DNA from: Paracoccaceae bacterium
GTDB taxonomy: Bacteria > Pseudomonadota > Alphaproteobacteria > Rhodobacterales > Rhodobacteraceae
NCBI GenBank assembly: GCA_947476475.1
Contig: CANJQT010000019.1
Coordinates: 1-44,506 of the forward strand
Reading direction: 5' to 3'
Length of the DNA: 44,506 bases
The notes beneath the pieces were generated by a model, which worked only from the letters and a program-made list of their open reading frames with translations, was not told the origin of the DNA and ran no database searches. Of this stretch, positions 25,507-32,757 are shown one piece after another. How positions within the stretch are numbered: position 1 is the stretch's first letter; the number at the start of each line of letters is the position of its first letter. The translations under genes were made by a program, and so were the position numbers.

Positions 25507-25524
25507 TTGTTTGTGTAGAAACAA
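25507..25524 (-). promoter_or_regulatory. Inverted repeat upstream of fpr
   Basis: TTGTTT-N6-AAACAA, perfect, 17 bp before the fpr ATG. It is a candidate operator; the regulator is unknown. Confidence 0.35.
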
Positions 25525-25527
25525 AGA

Positions 25528-25543
25528 CAGGGCGGTGGCCCTG
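25528..25543 (-). terminator. Hairpin between the cys cluster and fpr
   Basis: CAGGGC-N4-GCCCTG, followed on the minus strand by TCTTTGTTT. It is a modest terminator or attenuator that could separate the DUF934 transcript from fpr. Confidence 0.45.
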
Positions 25544-25593
25544 CTTTTACAACCTATTCGCCTGGGGGAAAAGAGCGGCGTAATACAGACCGG

Positions 25594-25965
25594 TCAGGCG
25601 CGCAGGCGTGTGCGATAATCGTTGGCTTGCCAATTCGCGCGGAACAACCATTGGTCCGCAGGCTGGCGCGCAGCCAGATCATCGCTGATCTCCACCTCAT
25701 CAAAACCCGAACGCCGCGCCATCGCATATTGATCGGCGATCAGGTGGCCTTTGGCGCGCAACCGCCCCTTGTAACCCGCCGCCCGAAGATGGCGGGCGAG
25801 TGTAAAGCCGCGCCCGTCGGAAAAAGCCGGAAAGGCCAAAACAACCAGTTCGGCTCCAGTGACATCGGGCAGGGCGTCCGGCTTGGTGTCCGAAGCGATT
25901 TCGACAATCCGCTGGCCCACAAAATCTTCGGCATGAAAGCCGTCGTCACGCACAATCACGCTCAT
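25594..25965 (-). CDS. DUF934 domain-containing protein
   Basis: 123 residues. Family phrases: VVLAFPAFSDGRGFTLARHLR, GYKGRLRAKGHLIADQY and AMARRSGFDEVEI. DUF934 proteins are found with sulfite and APS reductase genes, and their molecular role is unknown. The start overlaps the cysH stop in ATGA, so it is translated with cysH as the last gene of the operon. Confidence 0.9.
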   Translation of the reverse strand: MSVIVRDDGFHAEDFVGQRIVEIASDTKPDALPDVTGAELVVLAFPAFSDGRGFTLARHLRAAGYKGRLRAKGHLIADQYAMARRSGFDEVEISDDLAARQPADQWLFRANWQANDYRTRLRA

Positions 25966-26738
25966 GCAATCTTCTCCTTAAGGGCAGCCGCTTCGGCCTC
26001 GGCCGCGGGCAGGGGGCCGCGCACCACGCGGCCATCGACAATGTGAATACCGCATTCGACCTTGGCCTGACCGCGCCAGCGGCCCGAGCGGGGATCCTCG
26101 CCTTCGGCAACCGGGCTGGTGCAGGGCGCGCAGCCGATCGATGGATAACCTTTCGCCACCAGCGGGTGGCGTGGCAGGCGGTTATTGACAATATAGTCTT
26201 CCAGATCCTCCCGACCCCAATGCGCCAGCGGGTTTACCTTGATCCGTTTACCACCTTCATTTTCGAAGAACTCCAGTGCCTCGCGGGTTGTCGCCTGAAA
26301 GCGCTTGCGTCCGGTGATCCAGCCATCAAAACCCTTTAGTGCGCGCTCAAGCGGCACAGTCTTGCGCAGGTTGCAGCAATCATCGGTGTTGAACTGATGC
26401 AGGGTGCCGTCAGGGTCTTCGAAATTGGTGTCGCGCCGGTCGGCACGGATAAGGCGCATGTCGGTCAGGTTCAGCTTGTCGGCCAGATCGCGCTGGTAGT
26501 CCAGCGTCTCAGGGAACAGCATCTGCGTGTCGATGAAAAGAACCGGTGTGCCAGGGGCGATGACCGAAACCAGATGCAGCAACACCACCGATTCCGCCCC
26601 AAAGGACGACACAAGCGCAAGTTGCCCTACCTCGGGATCATGCAGCGCGCGTTCCAATACCGCTGTCGCCGAATGATGGCGATAGCGGTCATTCAGGCCC
26701 GCGATCTTTTGATCCAGATCGGTCAGGTCAAGCGGCAT
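25962..26738 (-). CDS. cysH: Phosphoadenylyl/adenylyl-sulfate reductase CysH, [4Fe-4S] (APS) type
   Basis: 258 residues. PAPS-reductase fold with SSFGAES (residues 44-50). The catalytic Cys is in ECGIH (229-233). The cysteine pairs CC (121-122) and CxxC (203, 206) are the [4Fe-4S] ligands that mark APS reductases and are missing from E. coli PAPS reductase, so the substrate is probably adenylyl sulfate reduced by thioredoxin to sulfite. The start at 26738 overlaps the end of cysI by 11 bp. Confidence 0.94.
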   Translation of the reverse strand: MPLDLTDLDQKIAGLNDRYRHHSATAVLERALHDPEVGQLALVSSFGAESVVLLHLVSVIAPGTPVLFIDTQMLFPETLDYQRDLADKLNLTDMRLIRADRRDTNFEDPDGTLHQFNTDDCCNLRKTVPLERALKGFDGWITGRKRFQATTREALEFFENEGGKRIKVNPLAHWGREDLEDYIVNNRLPRHPLVAKGYPSIGCAPCTSPVAEGEDPRSGRWRGQAKVECGIHIVDGRVVRGPLPAAEAEAAALKEKIA

Positions 26739-28398
26739 CACGCGCCGCCTCTTCGGGATAGAGCGCGACCTTGAACGGCGCGGGGCCAAGGCGCCGGAAT
26801 GCCTCGATGAAGGTTTCGGACTGGTCCAGCCGCACCGCCAGATAGGCCCGCAACAGCCGTTCGATGGCGGGGACCACCTGATCATAGGCAAAACCGGGGC
26901 CGACCTTGTCACCGATGGTCGCCTTTTCGGTGTGATCGCCGCCCAGCGTGATCTGGTAATTTTCCACGCCGGCGCGATCAAGGCCGAGGATCCCGATATG
27001 GCCGACATGATGGTGCCCACAGGCATTGATGCAGCCTGAAATCTTGATCTTCAGTTGACCGATCGCTTGTTCCAGTCCGATGGACTGAAAATGGGTGGCA
27101 ATCTCTTGCGCGACCGGGATCGAGCGGGCGGTGGCCAGCGCGCAATAATCCATACCGGGGCAAGCGATGATATCGGATACTAGGCCGACATTCGCCGTGG
27201 CCAGCCCATTGCCCTTCAATGCGGCATGCAGCATCGGTAGGTCCGACTTGTGGACATGCGGCAAGATCACGTTCTGCTCGTGGCTGATGCGCAACTCGCC
27301 GTGCCCATATCTGTCTGCCAGATCGGCCAGAAGCCGCATCTGCGAAGATGTGGCATCACCCGGGGTGTCCCCGTGGGCCTTCAGCGACACGGTCACAATC
27401 GCATAACCCGGTGCGCGGTGTGCGGAAAGGTTGGTGTCGGCCCAGGCACGGAACACCGGGTCAGCTTTGCGCGCGGCCGTATAGCCATCCTCGGGCGCAA
27501 TCCGGAAGGCAGGCGGGGCAAACTGTGCCTCGATCCCTTTCAGCATTTCCTGATCCACTCCGGAAAACTCGGCGCGGACGGCCTTGAAGCGTTCCTCGAC
27601 CGCAGCGCGGAAAGCCTCGATCCCGTTCTCGAAAACCGTGATCTTGATGCGGGCCTTATACTTGTTGTCGCGCCGCCCCATCAGATTATAGACTGAAACG
27701 ATCGCTTCGAGGTAGGGCAGCAGGTCTTCCTTCTTGAGGAAAGGACGGATCACCTGACCGACCATTGGCGTGCGGCCAAGGCCACCGCCCACGATCACTT
27801 CAAACCCGATAGCGCCCGAACCCCCACGCACCATGCGCAGGCCAATGTCATGGGCGCGCGTCACGGCACGGTCATTCGGGCTGCCAGTGATGGCAATCTT
27901 GAATTTGCGCGGCAGGAACTGGAATTCCGGATGGTCAGTAGACCATTGGCGGATCAGCTCTGCCACTGGGCGCGGGTCTTCGATCTCGTCCGCCGCAGCC
28001 CCGGCGAAGTGGTCGGCGGTCACGTTGCGGATCGTGTTGCCCGATGTCTGGATGGCATGCATCTGCACGTCGGCCAGAGCATCGATCATGTCCGGCACGT
28101 CGGGCAGTTTCGGCCAGTTGTACTGGATGTTCTGGCGGGTGGTGAAATGGCCGTAACCCTTGTCCCACCGATCCGCAATCATCGCCAACTGCCGCATCTG
28201 ATCGGCGGACAGCGTGCCATAAGGAATGGCCACCCGCAGCATGTAGGCATGCAGTTGCAGATAAAGCCCGTTCATCAGGCGCAGCGGGCGAAATTCGTCC
28301 TCGGTCAGCGATCCGTTGATGCGGCGCTCCACCTGACCCCGGAACTGGGCAGCGCGGGCACGGACGAACACTTCGTCAAAATCGGCGTACTTATACAT
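26728..28398 (-). CDS. cysI: Assimilatory sulfite (or nitrite) reductase, siroheme hemoprotein
   Basis: 556 residues, two-repeat siroheme reductase fold. The siroheme-[4Fe-4S] ligands are visible as ACPGMDYC and SGCINACGHHH (C-X5-C ... C-X3-C), with GHFTTRQNIQYNW in the first repeat. It reduces sulfite to sulfide with six electrons. Sulfite rather than nitrite is inferred from its place between DUF2849 and cysH. Start ATG at 28398 has AGGAG 7 bp upstream. It begins inside the last 8 bp of the DUF2849 gene. Confidence 0.93.
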   Translation of the reverse strand: MYKYADFDEVFVRARAAQFRGQVERRINGSLTEDEFRPLRLMNGLYLQLHAYMLRVAIPYGTLSADQMRQLAMIADRWDKGYGHFTTRQNIQYNWPKLPDVPDMIDALADVQMHAIQTSGNTIRNVTADHFAGAAADEIEDPRPVAELIRQWSTDHPEFQFLPRKFKIAITGSPNDRAVTRAHDIGLRMVRGGSGAIGFEVIVGGGLGRTPMVGQVIRPFLKKEDLLPYLEAIVSVYNLMGRRDNKYKARIKITVFENGIEAFRAAVEERFKAVRAEFSGVDQEMLKGIEAQFAPPAFRIAPEDGYTAARKADPVFRAWADTNLSAHRAPGYAIVTVSLKAHGDTPGDATSSQMRLLADLADRYGHGELRISHEQNVILPHVHKSDLPMLHAALKGNGLATANVGLVSDIIACPGMDYCALATARSIPVAQEIATHFQSIGLEQAIGQLKIKISGCINACGHHHVGHIGILGLDRAGVENYQITLGGDHTEKATIGDKVGPGFAYDQVVPAIERLLRAYLAVRLDQSETFIEAFRRLGPAPFKVALYPEEAARDAA

Positions 28399-28696
28399 TC
28401 GAATACTCCTGCTTGCCGTGCAGATAGTTGGACGGGCCGCGCGTGCGGAAGGCTTCGCGGAAATGGGTCGGCTCCGGTCCGTTCGGCCCGGCCTTCGCAT
28501 CGGCAAGATAGACGCCGACCACAGTCTGCTTCTGGCTTTCGCCCTTCAGAAGCCGCAACTGGGCGTGGGCCTCATCCTCGATCAACTCTGCCTCGTGATG
28601 GTGGCGCGACCAGCTGTTGTCGGCGGTCAGATAGACCACGTCGCCTTCCAGCAGTGCGTTGGCGGTGACGACCTTGGGAGTAAATTGACGGGCCAT
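28391..28696 (-). CDS. DUF2849 domain-containing protein
   Basis: 101 residues. It has the family pattern KVVTANALLEGDVVYL, W(S)RHHHEAELI and VVGVYLADAK, and ends just inside cysI. It is the first gene of the sulfite/APS reductase operon in many Rhodobacteraceae, usually after a siroheme synthase gene, which is absent here. Function unknown. The start at 28696 has GGAA upstream and the Lrp-like site 36 bp before it. Confidence 0.85.
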   Translation of the reverse strand: MARQFTPKVVTANALLEGDVVYLTADNSWSRHHHEAELIEDEAHAQLRLLKGESQKQTVVGVYLADAKAGPNGPEPTHFREAFRTRGPSNYLHGKQEYSNV

Positions 28697-28731
28697 AGCG
28701 GATTCCGGGGTTGGTTTTCTGACTGCCAATA

Positions 28732-28746
28732 TAGGAAATTTTCCCG
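28732..28746. promoter_or_regulatory. Lrp-like operator in the divergent promoter
   Basis: TAGGAAATTTTCCCG matches the E. coli Lrp consensus YAGHAWATTWTDCTR at 12 of 15 positions and contains the palindrome GGAAATTTTCC. It sits between the cys operon and the divergent Lrp/AsnC gene. Confidence 0.5.
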
Positions 28747-28757
28747 GTTTCGCGCCA

Positions 28758-28801
28758 TACCCTCTTGCAGATAAGGACATTTGTTTCGTATCCAGAGGGT
28801 A
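28758..28801. promoter_or_regulatory. Perfect 8-bp inverted repeat, 28-bp spacer
   Basis: TACCCTCT (28758-28765) and AGAGGGTA (28794-28801). With the adjacent Lrp-like palindrome it could form an extended regulator site over the Lrp promoter. Confidence 0.35.
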
Positions 28802-28837
28802 GAGGAACCCCCGTTTCGCAAAAAACAGGAAAAGCGA

Positions 28838-29299
28838 ATGTCAGTCCGCCTGGATGATATGGACCGGAAAATCCTTGCAGAGTTGCAAGAGGACGCAAGC
28901 CAGTCACTTGATGAAATTGCCCGCAAGGTAGGCTCGTCAAAGACGCCGGTCTGGAACCGGATCCGCAAGATGAAGGATGCCGGTGTGATCGGTCGGCAGA
29001 CCGCGATCCTCGACCCCGAAGCGCTGGGGCTAGAGGCGTGCTTCTTCGTCTTGATCCGCACTTCGGAACATGAGGTGGAGTGGCAAAAGAAGTTCCTGAA
29101 AACGCTGAGGGAACGCCCCGAAGTATTGGAAGCGCACAGGCTTGCGGGTGACATCGACTATATCCTGAAAGTGCGCGTCAAGAACGCTCGCGCCTATGAT
29201 ACTTTCTATCAGGCGCTGATTTCCGAGGTGAAGATCCATAACGTCACTGCCCTTCTGAGCATGGAAGAGATCAAGTCGACGACCCTGCTGCCGCTTTGA
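28838..29299 (+). CDS. Lrp/AsnC family transcriptional regulator
   Basis: 153 residues. N-terminal helix-turn-helix (DRKILAELQEDASQSLDEIARKVGSSKTPVWNRIRKM) and C-terminal RAM effector domain (VLEAHRLAGDIDYILKVRV). The family binds amino acids and acts as octamers on spaced palindromes. It is divergent from the DUF2849-cysI-cysH operon, so it probably controls that operon and itself, perhaps sensing cysteine or methionine (inference). Start ATG at 28838 has AGGA 7 bp upstream; the ATG at 28781 adds unlike residues. Confidence 0.92.
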   Translation: MSVRLDDMDRKILAELQEDASQSLDEIARKVGSSKTPVWNRIRKMKDAGVIGRQTAILDPEALGLEACFFVLIRTSEHEVEWQKKFLKTLRERPEVLEAHRLAGDIDYILKVRVKNARAYDTFYQALISEVKIHNVTALLSMEEIKSTTLLPL

Positions 29300-29378
29300 C
29301 CACATCGAATTCACGGTCAATGCCTTGACCAGCCACCCATCGCTGGCACTTGCCAGACGGCTAAATACGGAGAATCGG

Positions 29379-30368
29379 ATGTTTAGGGCACTTGTCGTTG
29401 AGAAGGATGCAGATGGGGCCACCCACGCCTCGGTCCAGACCTTGAGCAAGGATCGCCTGCCCCAGGGGGACGTGACGGTCGCCGTAGATTTTTCGACGGT
29501 GAATTACAAGGACGGGCTGTGCCTTGGTTCTGGCGGAGGGCTGGTGCGGGTCTGGCCGCACGTGCCGGGAGTAGACTTTGCAGGTCGGGTCGAAGAAAGC
29601 AGCGACAGCCGCTACAAGTCTGGCGATCAGGTGGTTTTGACCGGTTGGCGGGTGGGCGAAAGCCATTGGGGCGGTTACGCTGAAAAGGCGCGGGTCCGGG
29701 CGGATTGGCTGGTGCCGCTTCCCAAAGGTCTGACGACCCGTCAGGCGATGGCTGTGGGCACGGCGGGGCTGACCGCGATGCTGGCGATCAATGCCCTGGA
29801 AGATCACGGGATGAAGCCGGGGCAGGGGCCGGTGCTGGTAACTGGCGCTGCGGGCGGAGTTGGGTCGGTTGCGACTGCGATCCTTGCCAAACTAGGCTAT
29901 GAGGTGGCGGCAGTGACCGGACGCCCGGAAACCGCTGATTATCTGATCTCGCTTGGTGCCAGCCGGATCGTACCGCGCGAGGAACTGGCCGAAACCGTCA
30001 AGCGTCCTCTTGAATCCGAAATCTGGTCCGGCTGCATTGATGCCGTGGGGGGCGCGATGCTGGCGCGGGTGCTGGGCCAGATGAAATACGGGGCCTCGGT
30101 TGCATCGGTCGGCCTTGCGGGGGGCACAGCGCTGCCGGCAACCGTCATTCCATTTCTACTGCGTGGAGTGAACATCCTTGGCATCGACTCGGTCATGAAG
30201 CCCTTTGCCGATCGGGTGCGCGCCTGGAACAGGATTGCCAAAGACCTGCCGCTGGACAAGCTCGAAGCGATGATCCGCCCGGCCGGCCTGTCTGACCTTC
30301 CCGCACTTGGTGCCGCAATCCTAAAGGGCCAGATTAAGGGGCGTGTGGTGGTGGATGTCCGGGCCTGA
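29379..30368 (+). CDS. acuI: Acrylyl-CoA reductase AcuI (MDR family)
   Basis: 329 residues, the length of AcuI. NADPH-dependent medium-chain reductase without zinc site: STVNYKDGL near the N-terminus, VPGVDFAGRV, LTGWRVGESHWGGYAE, and the cofactor loop VTGAAGGVGSVA, then GRPE. AcuI/YhdH reduces toxic acrylyl-CoA to propionyl-CoA, for example after DMSP cleavage. No DMSP lyase or acuR is adjacent, so its role here may be housekeeping detoxification. Start ATG at 29379 has GGAG 6 bp upstream. It follows the Lrp gene by 79 bp. Confidence 0.9.
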   Translation: MFRALVVEKDADGATHASVQTLSKDRLPQGDVTVAVDFSTVNYKDGLCLGSGGGLVRVWPHVPGVDFAGRVEESSDSRYKSGDQVVLTGWRVGESHWGGYAEKARVRADWLVPLPKGLTTRQAMAVGTAGLTAMLAINALEDHGMKPGQGPVLVTGAAGGVGSVATAILAKLGYEVAAVTGRPETADYLISLGASRIVPREELAETVKRPLESEIWSGCIDAVGGAMLARVLGQMKYGASVASVGLAGGTALPATVIPFLLRGVNILGIDSVMKPFADRVRAWNRIAKDLPLDKLEAMIRPAGLSDLPALGAAILKGQIKGRVVVDVRA

Positions 30369-30439
30369 CATGCGCCGATGGAACGGGGCGCAACGATGGT
30401 TTCGCGCGCTTGCCTTTCGATCCGAAAACCCGAAATCCT

Positions 30440-31183
30440 TCAGCCGCGCTCTTCTGCAACCATCTGCTGCATGGTCTCAAGCGGTGCAAACCCGCGCAGC
30501 ATCTGATCGCCTATCACGAAGGTCGGTGTGCCGGAAATCTGCATCCTCTGCGCCAGTAAATGGTTCGCTTCGATCATTCTGGTGACTTCAGGATCATTCA
30601 TCCCCGCCAGAATCGGCGCCGGGTCCAGCCCCAGGTCCTGAGCAAAGGCGGTCAACGTTGCTTCAGTTACTTCCCCTCGGAAGCTTTCATAAAACCCGGC
30701 GCTGACCTTTTGATAGGCGTCTGGTCCGGCAGTGCGTAGCGTTGAAATCGCAAAGCGCGACGCGATGACCGACTCTTCGCCCAAAATTGGAAATTCCTTG
30801 ATCAAAAGCCGGATATTGCCGTCCGACCTGATCAGTTCTGCAACACCATCATGGGCTTTCTGGCAATAACCACATCTGTAATCAAGGAACTCGACGACCG
30901 TCAGGTCGCCCTCAGGGTTCCCACCCACATAGCTGATGCCGTCTGCAAAGATTTCAGTGGCGTTCGCCGCGATGATCGCTGCGTCGCCCTGTGCCTGTGC
31001 GGCCGCCTGCTGCATTTCCAGGGCATTCGACATTTCAATCAGAACTTCAGGATGCGCCAACAAATAGCCATGGATCTCGGTCTCGAAGGCCGTGCGTTCT
31101 TCCGGGGTCATGTTTGCGGGATCAAAGGCATAAGCCGGGGCGCCAACAGCCAGAAGGCCGCACAGAAGAACCATAAATCGCAT
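30440..31183 (-). CDS. DsbA-family thiol-disulfide oxidoreductase, exported
   Basis: 247 residues. Signal peptide (MVLLCGLLAVGAPAYA), an N-terminal helical extension (~21-80, MTPEERTAFETEIHGYLLAHPEVL) of the Com1/ScsC-like group, and a thioredoxin fold with CGYC at residues 104-107 and cis-Pro in SGTPTFVIG. It acts in the periplasm as an oxidase or isomerase of disulfides. The start at 31183 has AAGGCG upstream. It is divergent from the amidase gene. Confidence 0.9.
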   Translation of the reverse strand: MRFMVLLCGLLAVGAPAYAFDPANMTPEERTAFETEIHGYLLAHPEVLIEMSNALEMQQAAAQAQGDAAIIAANATEIFADGISYVGGNPEGDLTVVEFLDYRCGYCQKAHDGVAELIRSDGNIRLLIKEFPILGEESVIASRFAISTLRTAGPDAYQKVSAGFYESFRGEVTEATLTAFAQDLGLDPAPILAGMNDPEVTRMIEANHLLAQRMQISGTPTFVIGDQMLRGFAPLETMQQMVAEERG

Positions 31184-31348
31184 AATTCGCCTTTCAATCT
31201 GCGGGGGCGGGTGCATGCCCTTTGTCGGACTGATCCACCGGATGGTCCAAAATGGCAAGCCCCGCAACTGGTCACGGCCCATTGACCTTCGCAGTTCAGA
31301 GGGCGAAGAACGCACAAGGGCAGTTCAGCAGAGATTAGGAACATTCGC

Positions 31349-32632
31349 ATGAAAGCTACAAGTCGCGCCCGCGCACTTGTCGGGAATGTGAAGGTGATCC
31401 TGTGTGTGCTGATCATTGCGATAGCGGTTGTGACCGTGCAAACCCGATCATCCGTGGTTTACGCGCAGGACCTGTCGGCACTTGCCCGGCTCGACCCACA
31501 GGGCTCAAGCATCAAGGACAAGGGGATGGGCCTGGCGCTTGACCTCGCGCTGAACCAGCCGGTGCCTTACCGGATCCATTTTCTCGATGGGCCGCCCCGG
31601 TTGATCATTGATTTTCGGGAAGTGGATTTCGGCGGCGCGTCGCCGGTGGCACTCGATAAGGCCGCCCGGGTGCAGGACCTGTCCTGGGGTCCGTTTCTGG
31701 CGGGCTGGTCGCGACTGGTTGCGGTGTTGGATACCCCTCTGGCGCTGACCAGTGCGGACGAAGTGCGCGCTGCGGATGGCAGCGCCGTCGTGCGGCTGCG
31801 TTTCACGCCGACCACGGCGGCCGCCTTCAGTGATGCCATCGCGACGCAGGGCGATCCCACAGCAATGGCGGACTGGTCCTTGCCGGCACCTGCGGTAGTT
31901 GATGCCCCGATCCGGCGCCAAACCGGGGATCGGCCGCTCAGGGTCGTGCTCGACCCAGGGCATGGTGGCATCGACCCCGGCGCAGACGCTGGAAAACTGA
32001 CCGAGGCCGGGTTGATGCTGTCCTTTGCGCTGGAATTGTCCGATCTGCTGACCCGCGCCGGTCTCCAGGTTGAACTGACGCGCCGCACCGATGTTTTTGT
32101 ACCCCTTGAAACCCGCATTTCCGTGGCTCGCGCCGCTGGGGCGGATGTCTTCTTGTCCTTGCACGCCGATGCCGTGGCAGAAGGCGAAGCGACCGGCGCC
32201 ACCATTTACCGGCTGGACGAAAGCGCGTCTGATACTGCCACCCAAAAGCTGGCCGAACGTCATGACCGCGCCGATCTACTGGCCGGAATTGATCTGTCGG
32301 GCCATGATGACGAAGTTGCAGGCGTATTGATGGACCTTGCGCGCCTTGAAACCCAGCCGCGCGCCGATCGTCTGGCCGAAAAACTTGCCGCCTCCATCAA
32401 GGGGGCAGGGCTGAAAATGCACCGCCGTCCTGTTCAGGGTGCGGCGTTTTCGGTACTGAAATCCGCCGACATCCCGTCGCTCTTGCTGGAAACCGGTTTT
32501 CTGTCCTCGGAGGCCGACCGCGCCTTGTTGCTTGACCCCGCGTGGCGGGCACAGCTTCAAAACGCCATTCTGATCGGGTTGCAGGGTTGGGCAATTGATG
32601 ACGCCGCCGAAGCGCGTCTGATCCGCCAGTAA
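31349..32632 (+). CDS. amiC: N-acetylmuramoyl-L-alanine amidase with AMIN domain (AmiC-like)
   Basis: 427 residues. An N-terminal membrane/signal segment (~15-32) is followed by an AMIN-like beta domain (~50-170, YRIHFLDGPPRLIIDFREV) that targets septal wall or pole components, then the Amidase_3 catalytic domain. Zinc ligands are visible in DPGHGGIDPG (His), a following Glu (TEAG) and SLHADA (His), and ETGFLSS is the catalytic Glu loop. It splits the septal peptidoglycan. PBP1A follows after 125 bp with its own promoter. Confidence 0.92.
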   Translation: MKATSRARALVGNVKVILCVLIIAIAVVTVQTRSSVVYAQDLSALARLDPQGSSIKDKGMGLALDLALNQPVPYRIHFLDGPPRLIIDFREVDFGGASPVALDKAARVQDLSWGPFLAGWSRLVAVLDTPLALTSADEVRAADGSAVVRLRFTPTTAAAFSDAIATQGDPTAMADWSLPAPAVVDAPIRRQTGDRPLRVVLDPGHGGIDPGADAGKLTEAGLMLSFALELSDLLTRAGLQVELTRRTDVFVPLETRISVARAAGADVFLSLHADAVAEGEATGATIYRLDESASDTATQKLAERHDRADLLAGIDLSGHDDEVAGVLMDLARLETQPRADRLAEKLAASIKGAGLKMHRRPVQGAAFSVLKSADIPSLLLETGFLSSEADRALLLDPAWRAQLQNAILIGLQGWAIDDAAEARLIRQ

Positions 32633-32702
32633 GTGGTGCTAACAAGCGCCTTTGATTTTGCGGCAAGCTATTGCGCGGGCCGCGCAGCGCCCCCAAGTCT
32701 CT

Positions 32703-32731
32703 TTGACCCCCGGCTCCGCACAGTCTATAGA
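32703..32731 (+). promoter_or_regulatory. Sigma-70 type promoter for the PBP1A gene
   Basis: TTGACC (32703-32708), a 17-bp spacer and TATAGA (32726-32731), close to TTGACA-N17-TATAAT. The start would be near 32738, 20 bp before the TTG start codon. Confidence 0.7.
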
Positions 32732-32757
32732 AGCGCGCAACAAGGTGAGGTGATCAT

